Shown: positions 1 through 8,249, counted from the stretch's first letter. The stretch is DNA of 15,869 bases from an uncultured bacterium (GCA_903896775.1 CAITZE010000146.1:1-15869); one strand, 5' to 3'. Notes: generated by a model from the letters alone, not told the origin. Numbers and translations: made by a program.

Positions 1-1
1 G

Positions 2-1912
2 ATCCGAAAGCTTTCCGATCATCTGTATGCCAACGCCGCGGTGAAGACTCCGGCGGCTATCGGCACCGAGATCGCCAAGCTGTTGCACACCGGGCTCTAT
101 CTCGAAATCGAAGAAGGCAGGTGCCCGGCTTTTCCTGAAGGCGCTCCTCCTGATCCAAGCGCCGTCCGGGCTGCTTTCGCCCGCATGAATAAAACCTGGG
201 CGCTGTATCCGCCTGCGGTGGAAATCGATCTCGCCGACTTTGACCTCGCCTATGCCTGCAGCCGTCTTGCCGGGTTTAAGGTTTCCGATCCGCGCCACGA
301 CTACCTCGGTGACGCAACCGAGATTTTTCGCTCCGATTGGGCGAAGCAAGCCGGCGGGCAGTTCTTCACCGACCAATTCGTCACGCGCCTTGCCATGACG
401 TTGCTGCGCTTCGATCCGCGCGAAGGTGACGACCTTGTCGATATCTGCGCGGGCACCGGTAGGTTTTTGCTGGCGGGTTTGCACCACATCCGCCGCTTGG
501 TGGAACGCGCGGGCGACTTTAAATCCACAGCCGCCGCCGACTTAGCGCGCGCGGCGCTGAAGGGCCAGGACGCAGATGCCGGCGTGGCCGCTGTCGCAAA
601 TGCCAGTCTCAACAGCCGCATCGGCTTTGCCGGTATGGATATCGTCGCGGTCGGTGATTCTTTGCGGCTCGCAAACGACGCGCGTCTGCGTCTCGACAGT
701 CATCTGTGCATTGCCACCAATCCGCCCTTTGGCACCAAGATCACCGTCAAGGATCCCGAGCTGCTCAAAGACTTCGCGTTGGCCGCTGTTGCGCCGGGCA
801 AAAGCGGCGGCCTTTCCGCGCGCGCGCCGGACATCCTATTTCTGGAACAGAACATGCGGCTGCTCTGTCCCGGCAAAGGGCGCATGGCAATTGTGATTCC
901 CTATCAACTGCTCTCGGGGCCGCAAGCGCGGTATGTGCGCGAATGGCTTTTGTGTCAGGGCAGGATCAAAGCCGTCATCGACTTGCCGGGCGAGACGTTT
1001 CAACCGCATACCGGAACGAAAGCATCGCTCGTGTTGGTGGAACGCCGCCCAAAGCCCGTCGCCTTTGCTGACATCGACGACGCCCACGAGATTTTCTTTT
1101 CCACGCCGCGCTGGATCGGCCATGACCGGCGCGGCAATCGCATGTACCGGCGCAATGCCGACGGTAGCCTCAGCGAAAATATCCTGACCGACTTTCCTGA
1201 CGTCGAGGCAGCGTTTGAACAATTTATCGCTATCGGAGAAATCGGCGATGCGCACGACGGCTCGTTTCTCATCAACGCGCGGAGAGTTCACGCGGAGCCG
1301 TCGCTACGCCTTAATGCCGCGTTTTATGTTCCAAACACAGCAGCGCCTTTGACGAATGCGCCGCTGCTGGCGACGTTCGTCGCACGTATTTTTTGTCCCG
1401 GGCGTTTCAAGCGGCACTATGTGGACCCTGGTTCCGGCGCGGTGCCGTTCTTCGGCGGCGCAAATATTTCCGAGCTGATGCCGACCGGCGTCAAATGGCT
1501 GGCGGGTGACGATCCCAAACTCAAGGACTTGCGTGTCGAACGGGGTTGGATCCTCATCACACGCAGCGGCTCAACCGGCATTGTCGCCAGCGTGCCGGAG
1601 GCCTGGCAGGGTGTTGCGGTGTCCGAGCATGTTATCCGCATCGTGCCGGACCCTACAAAAATCGATCCGGGCTACTTAGTCGCGATCTTGCGCAGCGATT
1701 ACGGCCAAGGGTATCTCGCGCGCGGCATCTTTGGTTCGGTGATCGATGAAATCACGCCGGATTATATCGGCCAAATGCCGGTGCCTTTGGTGCAGGATCA
1801 GATCCGCGCTGATATTGTCACCGCCGTGCAAGAAGCCGAAACCGCCAGGGACCGGGCACGGACCGGGTTCGATCACGCCGCACATCTCATCAACCACGCG
1901 CTTCGGCTGTAA
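2..1912 (+). CDS. N6-adenine DNA methyltransferase fused to a target-recognition domain (5' end cut off by window edge)
   Basis: The reading frame is open to the left edge, so the true start is probably outside. GTG at 41 is the first start codon inside and is used for numbering (623 residues). Seen: a GQFFT motif (106-110) typical of HsdM-type methylases; SAM-binding motif I DICAGTG (134-140); catalytic motif IV NPPFG (227-231); and a GHDRRGN stretch (360-366) that recurs in HsdM proteins. Residues about 440-615 look like one HsdS-type target-recognition domain (ITRSGSTG at 506-513, then a helical tail). The family transfers a methyl group from SAM to adenine N6 in a target the TRD specifies. 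The M-TRD fusion resembles type IIG/BcgI-like enzymes and the methylase of some defence islands. No nuclease motif is visible in the part seen; a nuclease or helicase could lie upstream. The next gene starts 2 bases after the stop. Family confident; system type unknown. Confidence 0.9.
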   Translation: MRKLSDHLYANAAVKTPAAIGTEIAKLLHTGLYLEIEEGRCPAFPEGAPPDPSAVRAAFARMNKTWALYPPAVEIDLADFDLAYACSRLAGFKVSDPRHDYLGDATEIFRSDWAKQAGGQFFTDQFVTRLAMTLLRFDPREGDDLVDICAGTGRFLLAGLHHIRRLVERAGDFKSTAAADLARAALKGQDADAGVAAVANASLNSRIGFAGMDIVAVGDSLRLANDARLRLDSHLCIATNPPFGTKITVKDPELLKDFALAAVAPGKSGGLSARAPDILFLEQNMRLLCPGKGRMAIVIPYQLLSGPQARYVREWLLCQGRIKAVIDLPGETFQPHTGTKASLVLVERRPKPVAFADIDDAHEIFFSTPRWIGHDRRGNRMYRRNADGSLSENILTDFPDVEAAFEQFIAIGEIGDAHDGSFLINARRVHAEPSLRLNAAFYVPNTAAPLTNAPLLATFVARIFCPGRFKRHYVDPGSGAVPFFGGANISELMPTGVKWLAGDDPKLKDLRVERGWILITRSGSTGIVASVPEAWQGVAVSEHVIRIVPDPTKIDPGYLVAILRSDYGQGYLARGIFGSVIDEITPDYIGQMPVPLVQDQIRADIVTAVQEAETARDRARTGFDHAAHLINHALRL

Positions 1913-1914
1913 GC

Positions 1915-2127
1915 ATGCAAACCCTCACGTCGCAGGATATCGATTACATAGGTGTCAGTTTTAAGCTCTGGTGCGCCGCCAGCGATAAGCCCGCGCCAAC
2001 CGCAGAGCACGCTTTTGCCTATTTCTCCTACGTTCAGGAGCAGGAGCCTTATATCGCCGAGTTGATCGATGGCGATTGGGATGATTTTCTCGCGTTCTTG
2101 CGCGAACGCCGACTACTGGCGGAATAA
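1915..2127 (+). CDS. Small acidic protein of unknown function, coupled to the methyltransferase
   Basis: A 70-residue protein I do not recognise. It starts with ATG 2 bases after the methyltransferase TAA, so translational coupling is likely. The start lies too close to the preceding stop for a separate promoter. It has 13 Asp/Glu against 5 Lys/Arg, with an acidic cluster near the C-terminus (DGDWDDF at 52-58) followed by a basic patch RERR (63-66). It is rich in aromatic residues, with no signal peptide or membrane segment. Its codon use matches the neighbours. The position suggests an accessory of the modification system: a small subunit, an inhibitor or a DNA-mimic-like protein. This is inferred from charge and context only. 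Confidence 0.7.
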   Translation: MQTLTSQDIDYIGVSFKLWCAASDKPAPTAEHAFAYFSYVQEQEPYIAELIDGDWDDFLAFLRERRLLAE

Positions 2128-2182
2128 CCCTGCATCGACTATGTGAGTGCAGCGCTTCTCCAACAATTAATCGATCTCTTTC

Positions 2183-4684
2183 ATGCCGTCCGATACGCCC
2201 ATCGATCAAGCCGCAGCTGCCCAGGCCCAAGCAAAGTTTCTTGAAGGCTGGGCCCAGCATCAGCGCGGGCAGATCGGCCGTGCGCTGGCGGTCGATCCCA
2301 ACAACGTCGCGGCGCTCTACAATCATGGCAACGCGCTCAATGATCTGGGCCGTCATGAAGAGGCTATCGCGCGTTTCGATGCAGCCATTCGCCTGGACCC
2401 CGCTCAAGCCGCGGAGCCCTACAACAATCGCGGCAACGCCTTGTGGGCTTTGAAGCGGCATGAGGCGGCGTTGGAGAGTTTCGACAAATCCTTGCGCCTC
2501 AATCCCAATTTCGCCGAGGCTCATAACAATCGCGGCAATGCCTTGCGCGATCTCAAGCAGTTCGATGCTGCCGTTGCCGCTTACGATAAAGCCATTGCAC
2601 TTAAGCCGGACTATGCCGAAGCCTTTAACAATCGCGGCAATGCGCAGCGCGACCTCAAGCAATACGACGCGGCGGTTGCGAGTTTCGATAAGGCCATCGC
2701 CCTGCGCCCCGCCTACGCCGAAGCCTTCAACAATCGCGGTAATGCATTACGTGATCTGAAACGCCATGATGACGCGCTGGCCGATTACGACCGCGCCATC
2801 GCCTTGAAGGGCGATTATGCCGACGCTCACTACAATCGCGGCATCACTTTGCGAGCATTAAAGCGGTTTGAAGATGCCGTGGAAGCCTACAACCACGTTA
2901 TCGTGTTGAAGCCCGATTGTGCCGAAGCGTTTTCCAGCCGTGGTCTTGCGCGCGCGTCGCTCAAACAATTCCAAGCCGCCATCGACGACTACAATCGCGC
3001 CATTGATGTGAAGCCCGACTACGCCGAGGCTTACAACAATCGCGGGTATGCTTTGAGCGATATGCGCCGTCATGAAGAGGCGATGGCGAGTTACGCCGAA
3101 GCCATTCGCATCAAGCCCGATTATCCCGAGGCCTATAACAACGCCGGCGTCTCGCTCAAGGAACTGAACCGCCTGAATGAGGCGCTGGCCAGCCACGATC
3201 AAGCCATCGCCATCAAACCGGATTCGTCCGAGGCGCACTACAATCGCGGCATTGTCCTCAACGACATGAAGCGTTACGGCGATGCGATTGCGGCTTACGG
3301 CCGCGCGCTGGAGATCAAGCCCAGCTACGCTTTCCTGTATGGCCTGCGCCTCTATACCAAATTGAATATCTGCGATTGGCACGACCTAGACCGCGAAATC
3401 GCGGAGCTGCTGGAACGCATCGCGCGCGGCGAGGCGGCTTCACCGCCGTTTTCGCTGCTCAACCTTATAGGCGCGCCGGAGCCTTTACAGAAAACCGCCG
3501 AGATCTGGACCAAAACCGAATTTCCGCGCGCGTCCATCCTGGGGCCGATCCCCGCGCGCCCGCTCGCTAAGAAGCCGCGCATTGGTTACTTCTCGATGGA
3601 TTTTCACAACCATCCGGTCTCGCAATTGCTGGCCGGTGTCATCGAGGCCGGCGACCGTACAAAGTTCGAGACCATCGCCTTCTCCTACGGCCCCGATACC
3701 GATGACGACGTGCGCAAGCGCATGAAGGCTGCTTTTGATCAGTTCGTCGATGTGCGGAACAAATCGGATCAGCAGATTACCGAACTTGCGCGGCATATGG
3801 AGATCGACATCGCTGTCGATCTTGCCGGTTATACCGGCCAGCCGCGCACCGGCATCTTCGCGATGGGGGCTGCACCCATTCAGGTCAACTACCTCGGCTA
3901 CCCCGGAACCATGGGGGCGGATTACTACGACTATATCATCGCCGACCGCGTGCTGATCCCAGAGGCGGACAGACACTTCTATACCGAGCAGACCGTCTAT
4001 ATGCCGCACTGCTATCAGCCCAACGACTGCGCCCGCGTTGTGTCCGATAAAACTTTTTCGCGCGCGGAGCTGGGTTTGCCCGCGAACGGCTTTGTCTATT
4101 GCTGCTTCAACAACGCCATCAAGTTCTCACCGAAGACCTTCGACAGTTGGATGCGCATCTTGAAACGTGTGCCGGGAAGTGTGCTGTGGCTGTTGCAGGA
4201 CAATCCGGCGGCGGGAGAAAACCTCCGTGCTGAAGCGATGCGCCGGGGCATTGATGCCAGCCGCCTGGTCTTCGCGCCGCGTATGCCCTTCAGCGACAAC
4301 CTCGCGCGCCAACGCGCCGCCGATCTGTTCCTCGATACGCTGCCCTACAATGCGCACACCACGGCGAGCGATGCGCTATGGGCGGGGCTCCCGGTTCTGA
4401 CCTGCCTGGGTGAGTCCTTTGCGGGTCGTGTGGCGGCCAGCATTCTTACCACCCTTGAGATGCCCGAGCTGATCGCCCCGAACGTGGGTGCTTTTGAAGA
4501 CAGAGCGGTTGCCCTGGCTGAAGACCGCGCCGTCTATGAGCAGATGCGGCAGACGCTGGGTGAGAAGCGGTTAACGGCACCCCTGTTCGATGCCGCGCTT
4601 TATGCCCGGCACTTGGAAGCCGCCTATACGGCGATGGCCGACCGCTCCCATGCCGGCTTACCGCCCACGCATATCAGCCTATAA
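2183..4684 (+). CDS. TPR-containing O-GlcNAc transferase-like (GT41/SPINDLY) protein glycosyltransferase
   Basis: An 833-residue cytosolic-type protein. Ten TPRs lie in strict 34-residue register at about 43-382 (recurring AEAFNNRGNA and AIALKPDY). The GT41 catalytic region runs from about 464 to 815. Matches to human OGT landmarks: SMDFHNHPVS (471-480, His477), VDLAGYTGQPRTGIFA, a VNYLGYPGTMGADYYDYI-like block at about 568-585, CFNNAIKFSP with Lys647 in the place of the essential OGT Lys842, and NAHTTASDALWAGLP (723-737, His725 and Asp730). The active-site residues appear intact. The family moves GlcNAc or another sugar from a nucleotide donor to Ser/Thr of proteins chosen by the TPR coil. 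The related TPR-GT41 protein FlmG of Caulobacter modifies flagellins, but no flagellar gene is here. ATG 2183 follows an in-frame stop at 2168 and has no clear Shine-Dalgarno. Family certain; donor and target unknown. Confidence 0.95.
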   Translation: MPSDTPIDQAAAAQAQAKFLEGWAQHQRGQIGRALAVDPNNVAALYNHGNALNDLGRHEEAIARFDAAIRLDPAQAAEPYNNRGNALWALKRHEAALESFDKSLRLNPNFAEAHNNRGNALRDLKQFDAAVAAYDKAIALKPDYAEAFNNRGNAQRDLKQYDAAVASFDKAIALRPAYAEAFNNRGNALRDLKRHDDALADYDRAIALKGDYADAHYNRGITLRALKRFEDAVEAYNHVIVLKPDCAEAFSSRGLARASLKQFQAAIDDYNRAIDVKPDYAEAYNNRGYALSDMRRHEEAMASYAEAIRIKPDYPEAYNNAGVSLKELNRLNEALASHDQAIAIKPDSSEAHYNRGIVLNDMKRYGDAIAAYGRALEIKPSYAFLYGLRLYTKLNICDWHDLDREIAELLERIARGEAASPPFSLLNLIGAPEPLQKTAEIWTKTEFPRASILGPIPARPLAKKPRIGYFSMDFHNHPVSQLLAGVIEAGDRTKFETIAFSYGPDTDDDVRKRMKAAFDQFVDVRNKSDQQITELARHMEIDIAVDLAGYTGQPRTGIFAMGAAPIQVNYLGYPGTMGADYYDYIIADRVLIPEADRHFYTEQTVYMPHCYQPNDCARVVSDKTFSRAELGLPANGFVYCCFNNAIKFSPKTFDSWMRILKRVPGSVLWLLQDNPAAGENLRAEAMRRGIDASRLVFAPRMPFSDNLARQRAADLFLDTLPYNAHTTASDALWAGLPVLTCLGESFAGRVAASILTTLEMPELIAPNVGAFEDRAVALAEDRAVYEQMRQTLGEKRLTAPLFDAALYARHLEAAYTAMADRSHAGLPPTHISL
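2309..3328 (+). repeat. Ten tandem 102-bp TPR-coding units
   Basis: The units encode ten consecutive 34-residue TPRs with no insertion or deletion between them. The segment aacaatcgcggcaa recurs with small changes. Neighbouring units differ mostly by synonymous changes (for example ttcaacaatcgcggtaat against tttaacaatcgcggcaat), which suggests older duplications kept by selection on the protein. Confidence 0.9.
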
Positions 4685-4698
4685 CCCGCATTTTCCCT

Positions 4699-4737
4699 CA
4701 TCATTTCATGATGTTAACCTGATGCTCAAAGGTTAAC
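4699..4737. promoter_or_regulatory. Two adjacent inverted repeats between the GT41 and GT-C genes
   Basis: CATCAT-TTC-ATGATG (4699-4713) is directly followed by GTTAACCT-9 nt-AGGTTAAC (4713-4720 and 4730-4737); both are perfect and they share base 4713. Neither has a T-run after it, so an ordinary intrinsic terminator is unlikely. An operator or an mRNA 3'-end structure would fit. The rest of the 117-bp gap shows no convincing promoter. A GGGAGG lies at 4768-4773, about 28 bases before the proposed next start. Confidence 0.4.
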
Positions 4738-4801
4738 GCGCGGCCCGCACAAAGTCCCCAAAATAACGGGAGGGATATCCGCATACGGCGCCATCGTAGT
4801 T

Positions 4802-6724
4802 GTGGCTGCTTCATGTTTGCGGGGGTTTTTCTTGTTCGTTCAATCATTTGTTGGCGAAACCACTTCATCCTCCTCGTCGAGGGTTGGGGCGGATCAGCGT
4901 TCTTCGGCATCACGGCGTTATCTTCCCATTTTGGGCCTGATCGCGGGCGTCGTTGCCCCACGCCTGCCGACCATTAACTTCGACGTGCTCAACGTCGACG
5001 AAGCGGTTTACCTCTTGGTGGGCCGCGCCTGGCGCATGGGCGAGCTGCCCTATGTCGATATCGTCGACCGTAAACCCCTCGGTCTGTTCTTCATCAATGC
5101 CGTTGCCGACGCCCTGTTCTGGGACCCGATTGTGGGTGCGCGCATCATCGGCGTGCTGGCGACCCTGCTCGCGGCTTGGCTGATCATGATGTTCGCCCAA
5201 CGCTTCATGCGTCTCGGACCCATGACCGGCATGGCCTGCGGCCTGTTGTACTCGACCTACGCTTTGCTGTTCGGCGGCGACGCCGTGGAAGCGCCGATCT
5301 ACTCCGCGCCCTTCCTGGTGGGGGCGGCGATCCTGATCCTCAGCGACATCGCGACGATCCGCGAAGGCGGCAAACCGTCGGCGATGCGGATGCTGACGGC
5401 GGGCTTGTTGCTGAGCGCCACATTCCAAATCAAATACGTCACCGCGGCTGAGTCTGTGGCCTTTGGCTTGCTATATCTCATCACCGGCTGGAATTGCGGC
5501 AAGACGCGTCCCGGTTTGTGGCGCGAGGTGGTTTTTGCCGCCGGCGTGATGACCGCTGCCGGCGTGTTGCCGATGGCGCTGCTCTACGGCGTCTACGCGG
5601 CCATGGGCCATGGACAGGAATTCTTCTTTTACGTCTTCTCGTCCAATCTGGACCGCGGCCCGACCGATGCCACACCCGATGTGTTCTTCCGCCGCATCAG
5701 CCTCTTCACTTTGGCCTTCTCGCCCTTGCTGATCCTGGCCGGCCAGTTCTTGCTGCGCTACTGGCGCGGCGAAGCTGGTGCCCGCGGCGTGCCCAGCTGG
5801 GTGGTGGTGTTCCTGGTGTCCTGGTTCGCCGCAGCCATGTTCGCCGGCATCTTCCAGATGCAGTTTTACGATCATCACTTCTATGAAGTGCTGCTGCCGC
5901 TGGGCCTCTTGGCCGGCGCAGGCTTGCGCCCCTTGGGTCACGGCAAGCGCGCGCGCGAAGCGGCCGTGAAGACAACCGCCATCGTGTTGGGTCTGGCCGT
6001 CAGCGGATACATGGCCTTGCGCATCGCCGACATCTCGCAGAACGGCTCGCCCTATCAGCCTTCGCGCATTGCCGCCGACATTGCTTCGACCCGCGCGCAG
6101 TCGATGTATGTGTTCAACTATCATAGCCTGCTCTACGCGCTGGCCGATATCGAGCTGCCGACCAAATATCCGTTGGCCAGCCACATGCTGCGCGATCTGG
6201 AAGCTCAGTCGTTCCACTTTGATGCCGTCACCGAGATCAACCGCATCCTGGCTAAAGATCCGCAGATGATTGTGGTCGAGCGGCCCATCGACCCCACCGT
6301 GTCGGCGGAAAAGCGCGAGATCATTGAGTCCAAGCTCTCCAGCCAATACTGCCTGTGGCGCTCCTACAAAGCCGGTACCAAGCGTGACGTTGAGCTGTAC
6401 GTGATGAAGGACGCCGGCTTGAATATCGTGGAATCCGCCTGTGAAGACCCGACCACGGCCAACGATGTGATCGAAGCCAGCGACCACGAGTACCGTGGCG
6501 AAGCCCGCGAATTTGTGCGCCAGCGCAATGCCGCGCCGCCGCCGACTCTCAGCGCGCGCCGCGCGCCTACAAAGCCGGCATTGCGCCGCACGCCATCCGC
6601 GCCTGTGGAAGCCAGAGGCCGCCTCGCTTTTGTTGACGACCGCCGCGAAGTCCCGAAAGTCGCGACACGGCATGATCCCCTGGCAGCCGCCCGCGCCAAT
6701 ATCGTGAGCGAGCAGTACCGCTAA
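4802..6724 (+). CDS. GT-C (GT39-like) multi-spanning membrane glycosyltransferase
   Basis: A 640-residue protein in which hydrophobic segments fill about 40-410 (clear helices near 112-130, 141-157, 168-182, 242-268, 299-318, 332-350 and 390-407). After the first segment comes NVDEAVY (64-70), the acidic loop-1 motif where GT-C enzymes carry the catalytic Asp. DRKPLG (89-94) follows and is typical of GT39/ArnT-like proteins, and QFYDHHFYEVLLPLG (354-368) recalls their later loops. Such enzymes use polyprenyl-phosphate sugars on the periplasmic side of the inner membrane. Residues 410-545 form a soluble domain. The last ~75 residues are a Pro/Ala/Arg-rich, probably disordered tail. The start is uncertain: there is no in-frame ATG near the N-terminus, GTG 4802 has no well-placed Shine-Dalgarno, and TTG 4817 or 4832 are alternatives. 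Acceptor and sugar unknown. Confidence 0.8.
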   Translation: MAASCLRGFFLFVQSFVGETTSSSSSRVGADQRSSASRRYLPILGLIAGVVAPRLPTINFDVLNVDEAVYLLVGRAWRMGELPYVDIVDRKPLGLFFINAVADALFWDPIVGARIIGVLATLLAAWLIMMFAQRFMRLGPMTGMACGLLYSTYALLFGGDAVEAPIYSAPFLVGAAILILSDIATIREGGKPSAMRMLTAGLLLSATFQIKYVTAAESVAFGLLYLITGWNCGKTRPGLWREVVFAAGVMTAAGVLPMALLYGVYAAMGHGQEFFFYVFSSNLDRGPTDATPDVFFRRISLFTLAFSPLLILAGQFLLRYWRGEAGARGVPSWVVVFLVSWFAAAMFAGIFQMQFYDHHFYEVLLPLGLLAGAGLRPLGHGKRAREAAVKTTAIVLGLAVSGYMALRIADISQNGSPYQPSRIAADIASTRAQSMYVFNYHSLLYALADIELPTKYPLASHMLRDLEAQSFHFDAVTEINRILAKDPQMIVVERPIDPTVSAEKREIIESKLSSQYCLWRSYKAGTKRDVELYVMKDAGLNIVESACEDPTTANDVIEASDHEYRGEAREFVRQRNAAPPPTLSARRAPTKPALRRTPSAPVEARGRLAFVDDRREVPKVATRHDPLAAARANIVSEQYR

Positions 6725-6820
6725 TCCTTCCTAGCTGCCCGCTTTCGCCGGAGGCGCAAATGCGCTAACGAGGGTTGGGGAGTTGGCCCATCTTCGCCGC
6801 TGCGCGGCTGCGACGGGCGC

Positions 6821-6859
6821 TAGTTTTCCTAAGTTCGCTTTGCTCACTAATGAAAACTA
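6821..6859. promoter_or_regulatory. Inverted repeat upstream of the MFS gene
   Basis: TAGTTTTC (6821-6828) and GAAAACTA (6852-6859) are perfect arms 23 bases apart, in an AT-richer patch 18-57 bases before the MFS start. A shorter hairpin GCCGC-TGC-GCGGC lies at 6796-6808. The wider gap 6725-6877 holds no other gene. The placement suits an operator or leader hairpin. No clear -35/-10 pair was found. Confidence 0.35.
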
Positions 6860-6877
6860 AGCGGGAAGGCGGCGCCA

Positions 6878-8167
6878 GTGGATTCCGTTTCGCAATCGGT
6901 TCAACAGAAAACACCGCTATCGCGCGACCAGATCGTCGGCTTCTGGGCGGCCTGGGGTGGCTGGACTCTCGACGGCATGGATTCCGTCATCTACGCCCTC
7001 ATCATGGCGCCGGCGCTGACTGAGCTTCTCCCTAATTCCGGCATTGAAGCCACGCCAGCCAATGTCACCGGCATCGGCTCCATTCTCTTCGCCGTGTTTC
7101 TGGTGGGCTGGGGGCTCTCGTTCATCTGGGGTCCCATCGCCGACCGTTTTGGCCGCGCGCGCACTTTGGCCGCGACGATCCTCGTGTTCGCGATATTCAC
7201 AGGGGCTGCGGCGCTCGCACAAAACGTCTGGCAGCTTGGCCTGTTCCGCTTGTTGGCCGGCATCGGCATCGGCGGCGAATGGGCGTTGGCCGGAACCTAT
7301 GTCTCCGAAGCCTGGCCCGAAGACCGCCGCAAAATGGGTGCGGGCTATTTGCAGACCGGCTACTACGCCGGCTTCTTCATCGCGGCAATTTTGAACTTCA
7401 CGGTCGGTGCGACTTACGGCTGGCGCGCGATGTTCCTGTGTGGCTTGGCGCCGGTTGTGATTTCCATCGTTACATTCCTGCGCGTCAAGGAACCTGCGCG
7501 CTGGAACGCGCAGGCCGGCGAAACCAAACGCACCTCGCATCTCGCGACGATTTTCAATGCCACCTATCGCCGCCGCACCATCGTCAATGCGGCCCTCGTG
7601 GCCGTGGCAATCATCGGCTTGTGGGCGGGCACGGTGTACGAGCCCACCGCCATCATCACGCTGGCGCGCAAAGCCGGCATGGATGCGGTGGCGGCGGCGC
7701 ATATGGCGTCTTACGGCACCGGCATTCTGTCCATCGGTACGATCTTGGGCTGCCTCGCGCTGCCTGTGTTCGCCGAAAAGTTCGGGCGCAAGCGCACACT
7801 CGCGTTCTACTTCGCCGGCATGATGGTTGCGATTGTCGCGGCCTTCGGCTGGGCCTTCTATTTGCCAGATGGCTTGCCCGTGTTTCTCACGGTGCTGTTC
7901 TTTCTGGGATTTGCGGGCGGAAACTTCGCCGTGTTCAGCCTGTGGCTGCCCGAACAATACGAGACCCGCGTGCGCGCAACAGCCTTCGCGTTCTGCACAT
8001 CCTTCGGAAGATTTGTGGGCGCAGGTGTGAATTTTGTGATTGCCGGCGCGGTGCGCGACTACGGCAGCTTGGGTGTGCCGGTGGCCTGCACCGCTGCGGC
8101 CTTCGGATTAGGCTTACTTATCATACCCTTCGCCACAGAAACCAAAGGCGAAAGACTGCCCGCTTAG
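6878..8167 (+). CDS. Major facilitator superfamily transporter (metabolite/sugar or organic acid:H+ symporter type)
   Basis: A 429-residue protein with twelve predicted membrane helices. Seen: LDGMD in TM1 (31-35), matching the acidic TM1 motif of aromatic-acid and NanT-like H+ symporters; signature GPIADRFGRAR in the loop after TM2 (85-95) and its second-half copy FAEKFGRKR (298-306); RLLAGIGIGGEWALAG (124-139), where the usual family sequence also has G-GGE; and a C-terminal ETKGERL (421-427) like the PETKG end of sugar-porter-type MFS. The protein should import a small metabolite, probably an acid or sugar, with protons; substrate not readable. GTG 6878 is chosen because GGGAAGG lies 8 bases upstream. 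It stands alone between a regulatory-looking gap and an intrinsic terminator. Length is normal and no residue of the motifs is missing. Confidence 0.92.
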   Translation: MDSVSQSVQQKTPLSRDQIVGFWAAWGGWTLDGMDSVIYALIMAPALTELLPNSGIEATPANVTGIGSILFAVFLVGWGLSFIWGPIADRFGRARTLAATILVFAIFTGAAALAQNVWQLGLFRLLAGIGIGGEWALAGTYVSEAWPEDRRKMGAGYLQTGYYAGFFIAAILNFTVGATYGWRAMFLCGLAPVVISIVTFLRVKEPARWNAQAGETKRTSHLATIFNATYRRRTIVNAALVAVAIIGLWAGTVYEPTAIITLARKAGMDAVAAAHMASYGTGILSIGTILGCLALPVFAEKFGRKRTLAFYFAGMMVAIVAAFGWAFYLPDGLPVFLTVLFFLGFAGGNFAVFSLWLPEQYETRVRATAFAFCTSFGRFVGAGVNFVIAGAVRDYGSLGVPVACTAAAFGLGLLIIPFATETKGERLPA

Positions 8168-8213
8168 CGCGGGGGCAGGGAAACGCGAATTTCTTGAACT
8201 AATTCTCCAAAAA

Positions 8214-8219
8214 TATAAT
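8214..8219 (+). promoter_or_regulatory. Candidate -10 element TATAAT before the HTH gene
   Basis: A perfect TATAAT in a GC-rich genome, 34 bases before the HTH gene's TTG. The best -35 is TTGAAC at 8194-8199, but the 14-base spacer is too short for a classical sigma-70 promoter. Initiation would fall near 8226, inside the 5' arm of the terminator below. Its use as a promoter is an inference. Confidence 0.35.
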
Positions 8220-8249
8220 CCAGAGGGAGAGACCCCTTTGGCTTTTTTT
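8220..8249 (+). terminator. Rho-independent terminator of the MFS gene
   Basis: CCAGAGGG (8220-8227) pairs with CCCTTTGG (8234-8241), 8 pairs including one G-U, around a 6-base loop AGAGAC. It is followed by C and seven T (8243-8249). It lies 53 bases after the MFS stop. An outer inverted repeat CTCCAAAAA/TTTTTGGAG (8205-8213 and 8245-8253) encloses it and could lengthen the structure. The T-run overlaps the TTG proposed as start of the next gene. Confidence 0.75.

Noticed and set aside
2130..2152. CTGCA/TGCAG pair as terminator after the small acidic gene
   Set aside because: Only five pairs, a 13-base loop and no T-run.
4713..4737. CtrA box (TTAA-N7-TTAA)
   Set aside because: The two TTAA elements are 15 bases apart, not 7; only the inverted repeat is supported.
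5471..6673. 400-codon open frame on the - strand opposite the GT-C gene
   Set aside because: Composition-driven shadow with no domain, while the + frame shows membrane helices and GT39 motifs.
6917..7957. 346-codon open frame on the - strand opposite the MFS gene
   Set aside because: Low-complexity translation without motifs; the + frame has both MFS signature loops.
7279..8202. 307-codon + frame overlapping the MFS gene
   Set aside because: Arg/His-rich frame-shifted reading of the same DNA with no recognisable motif.
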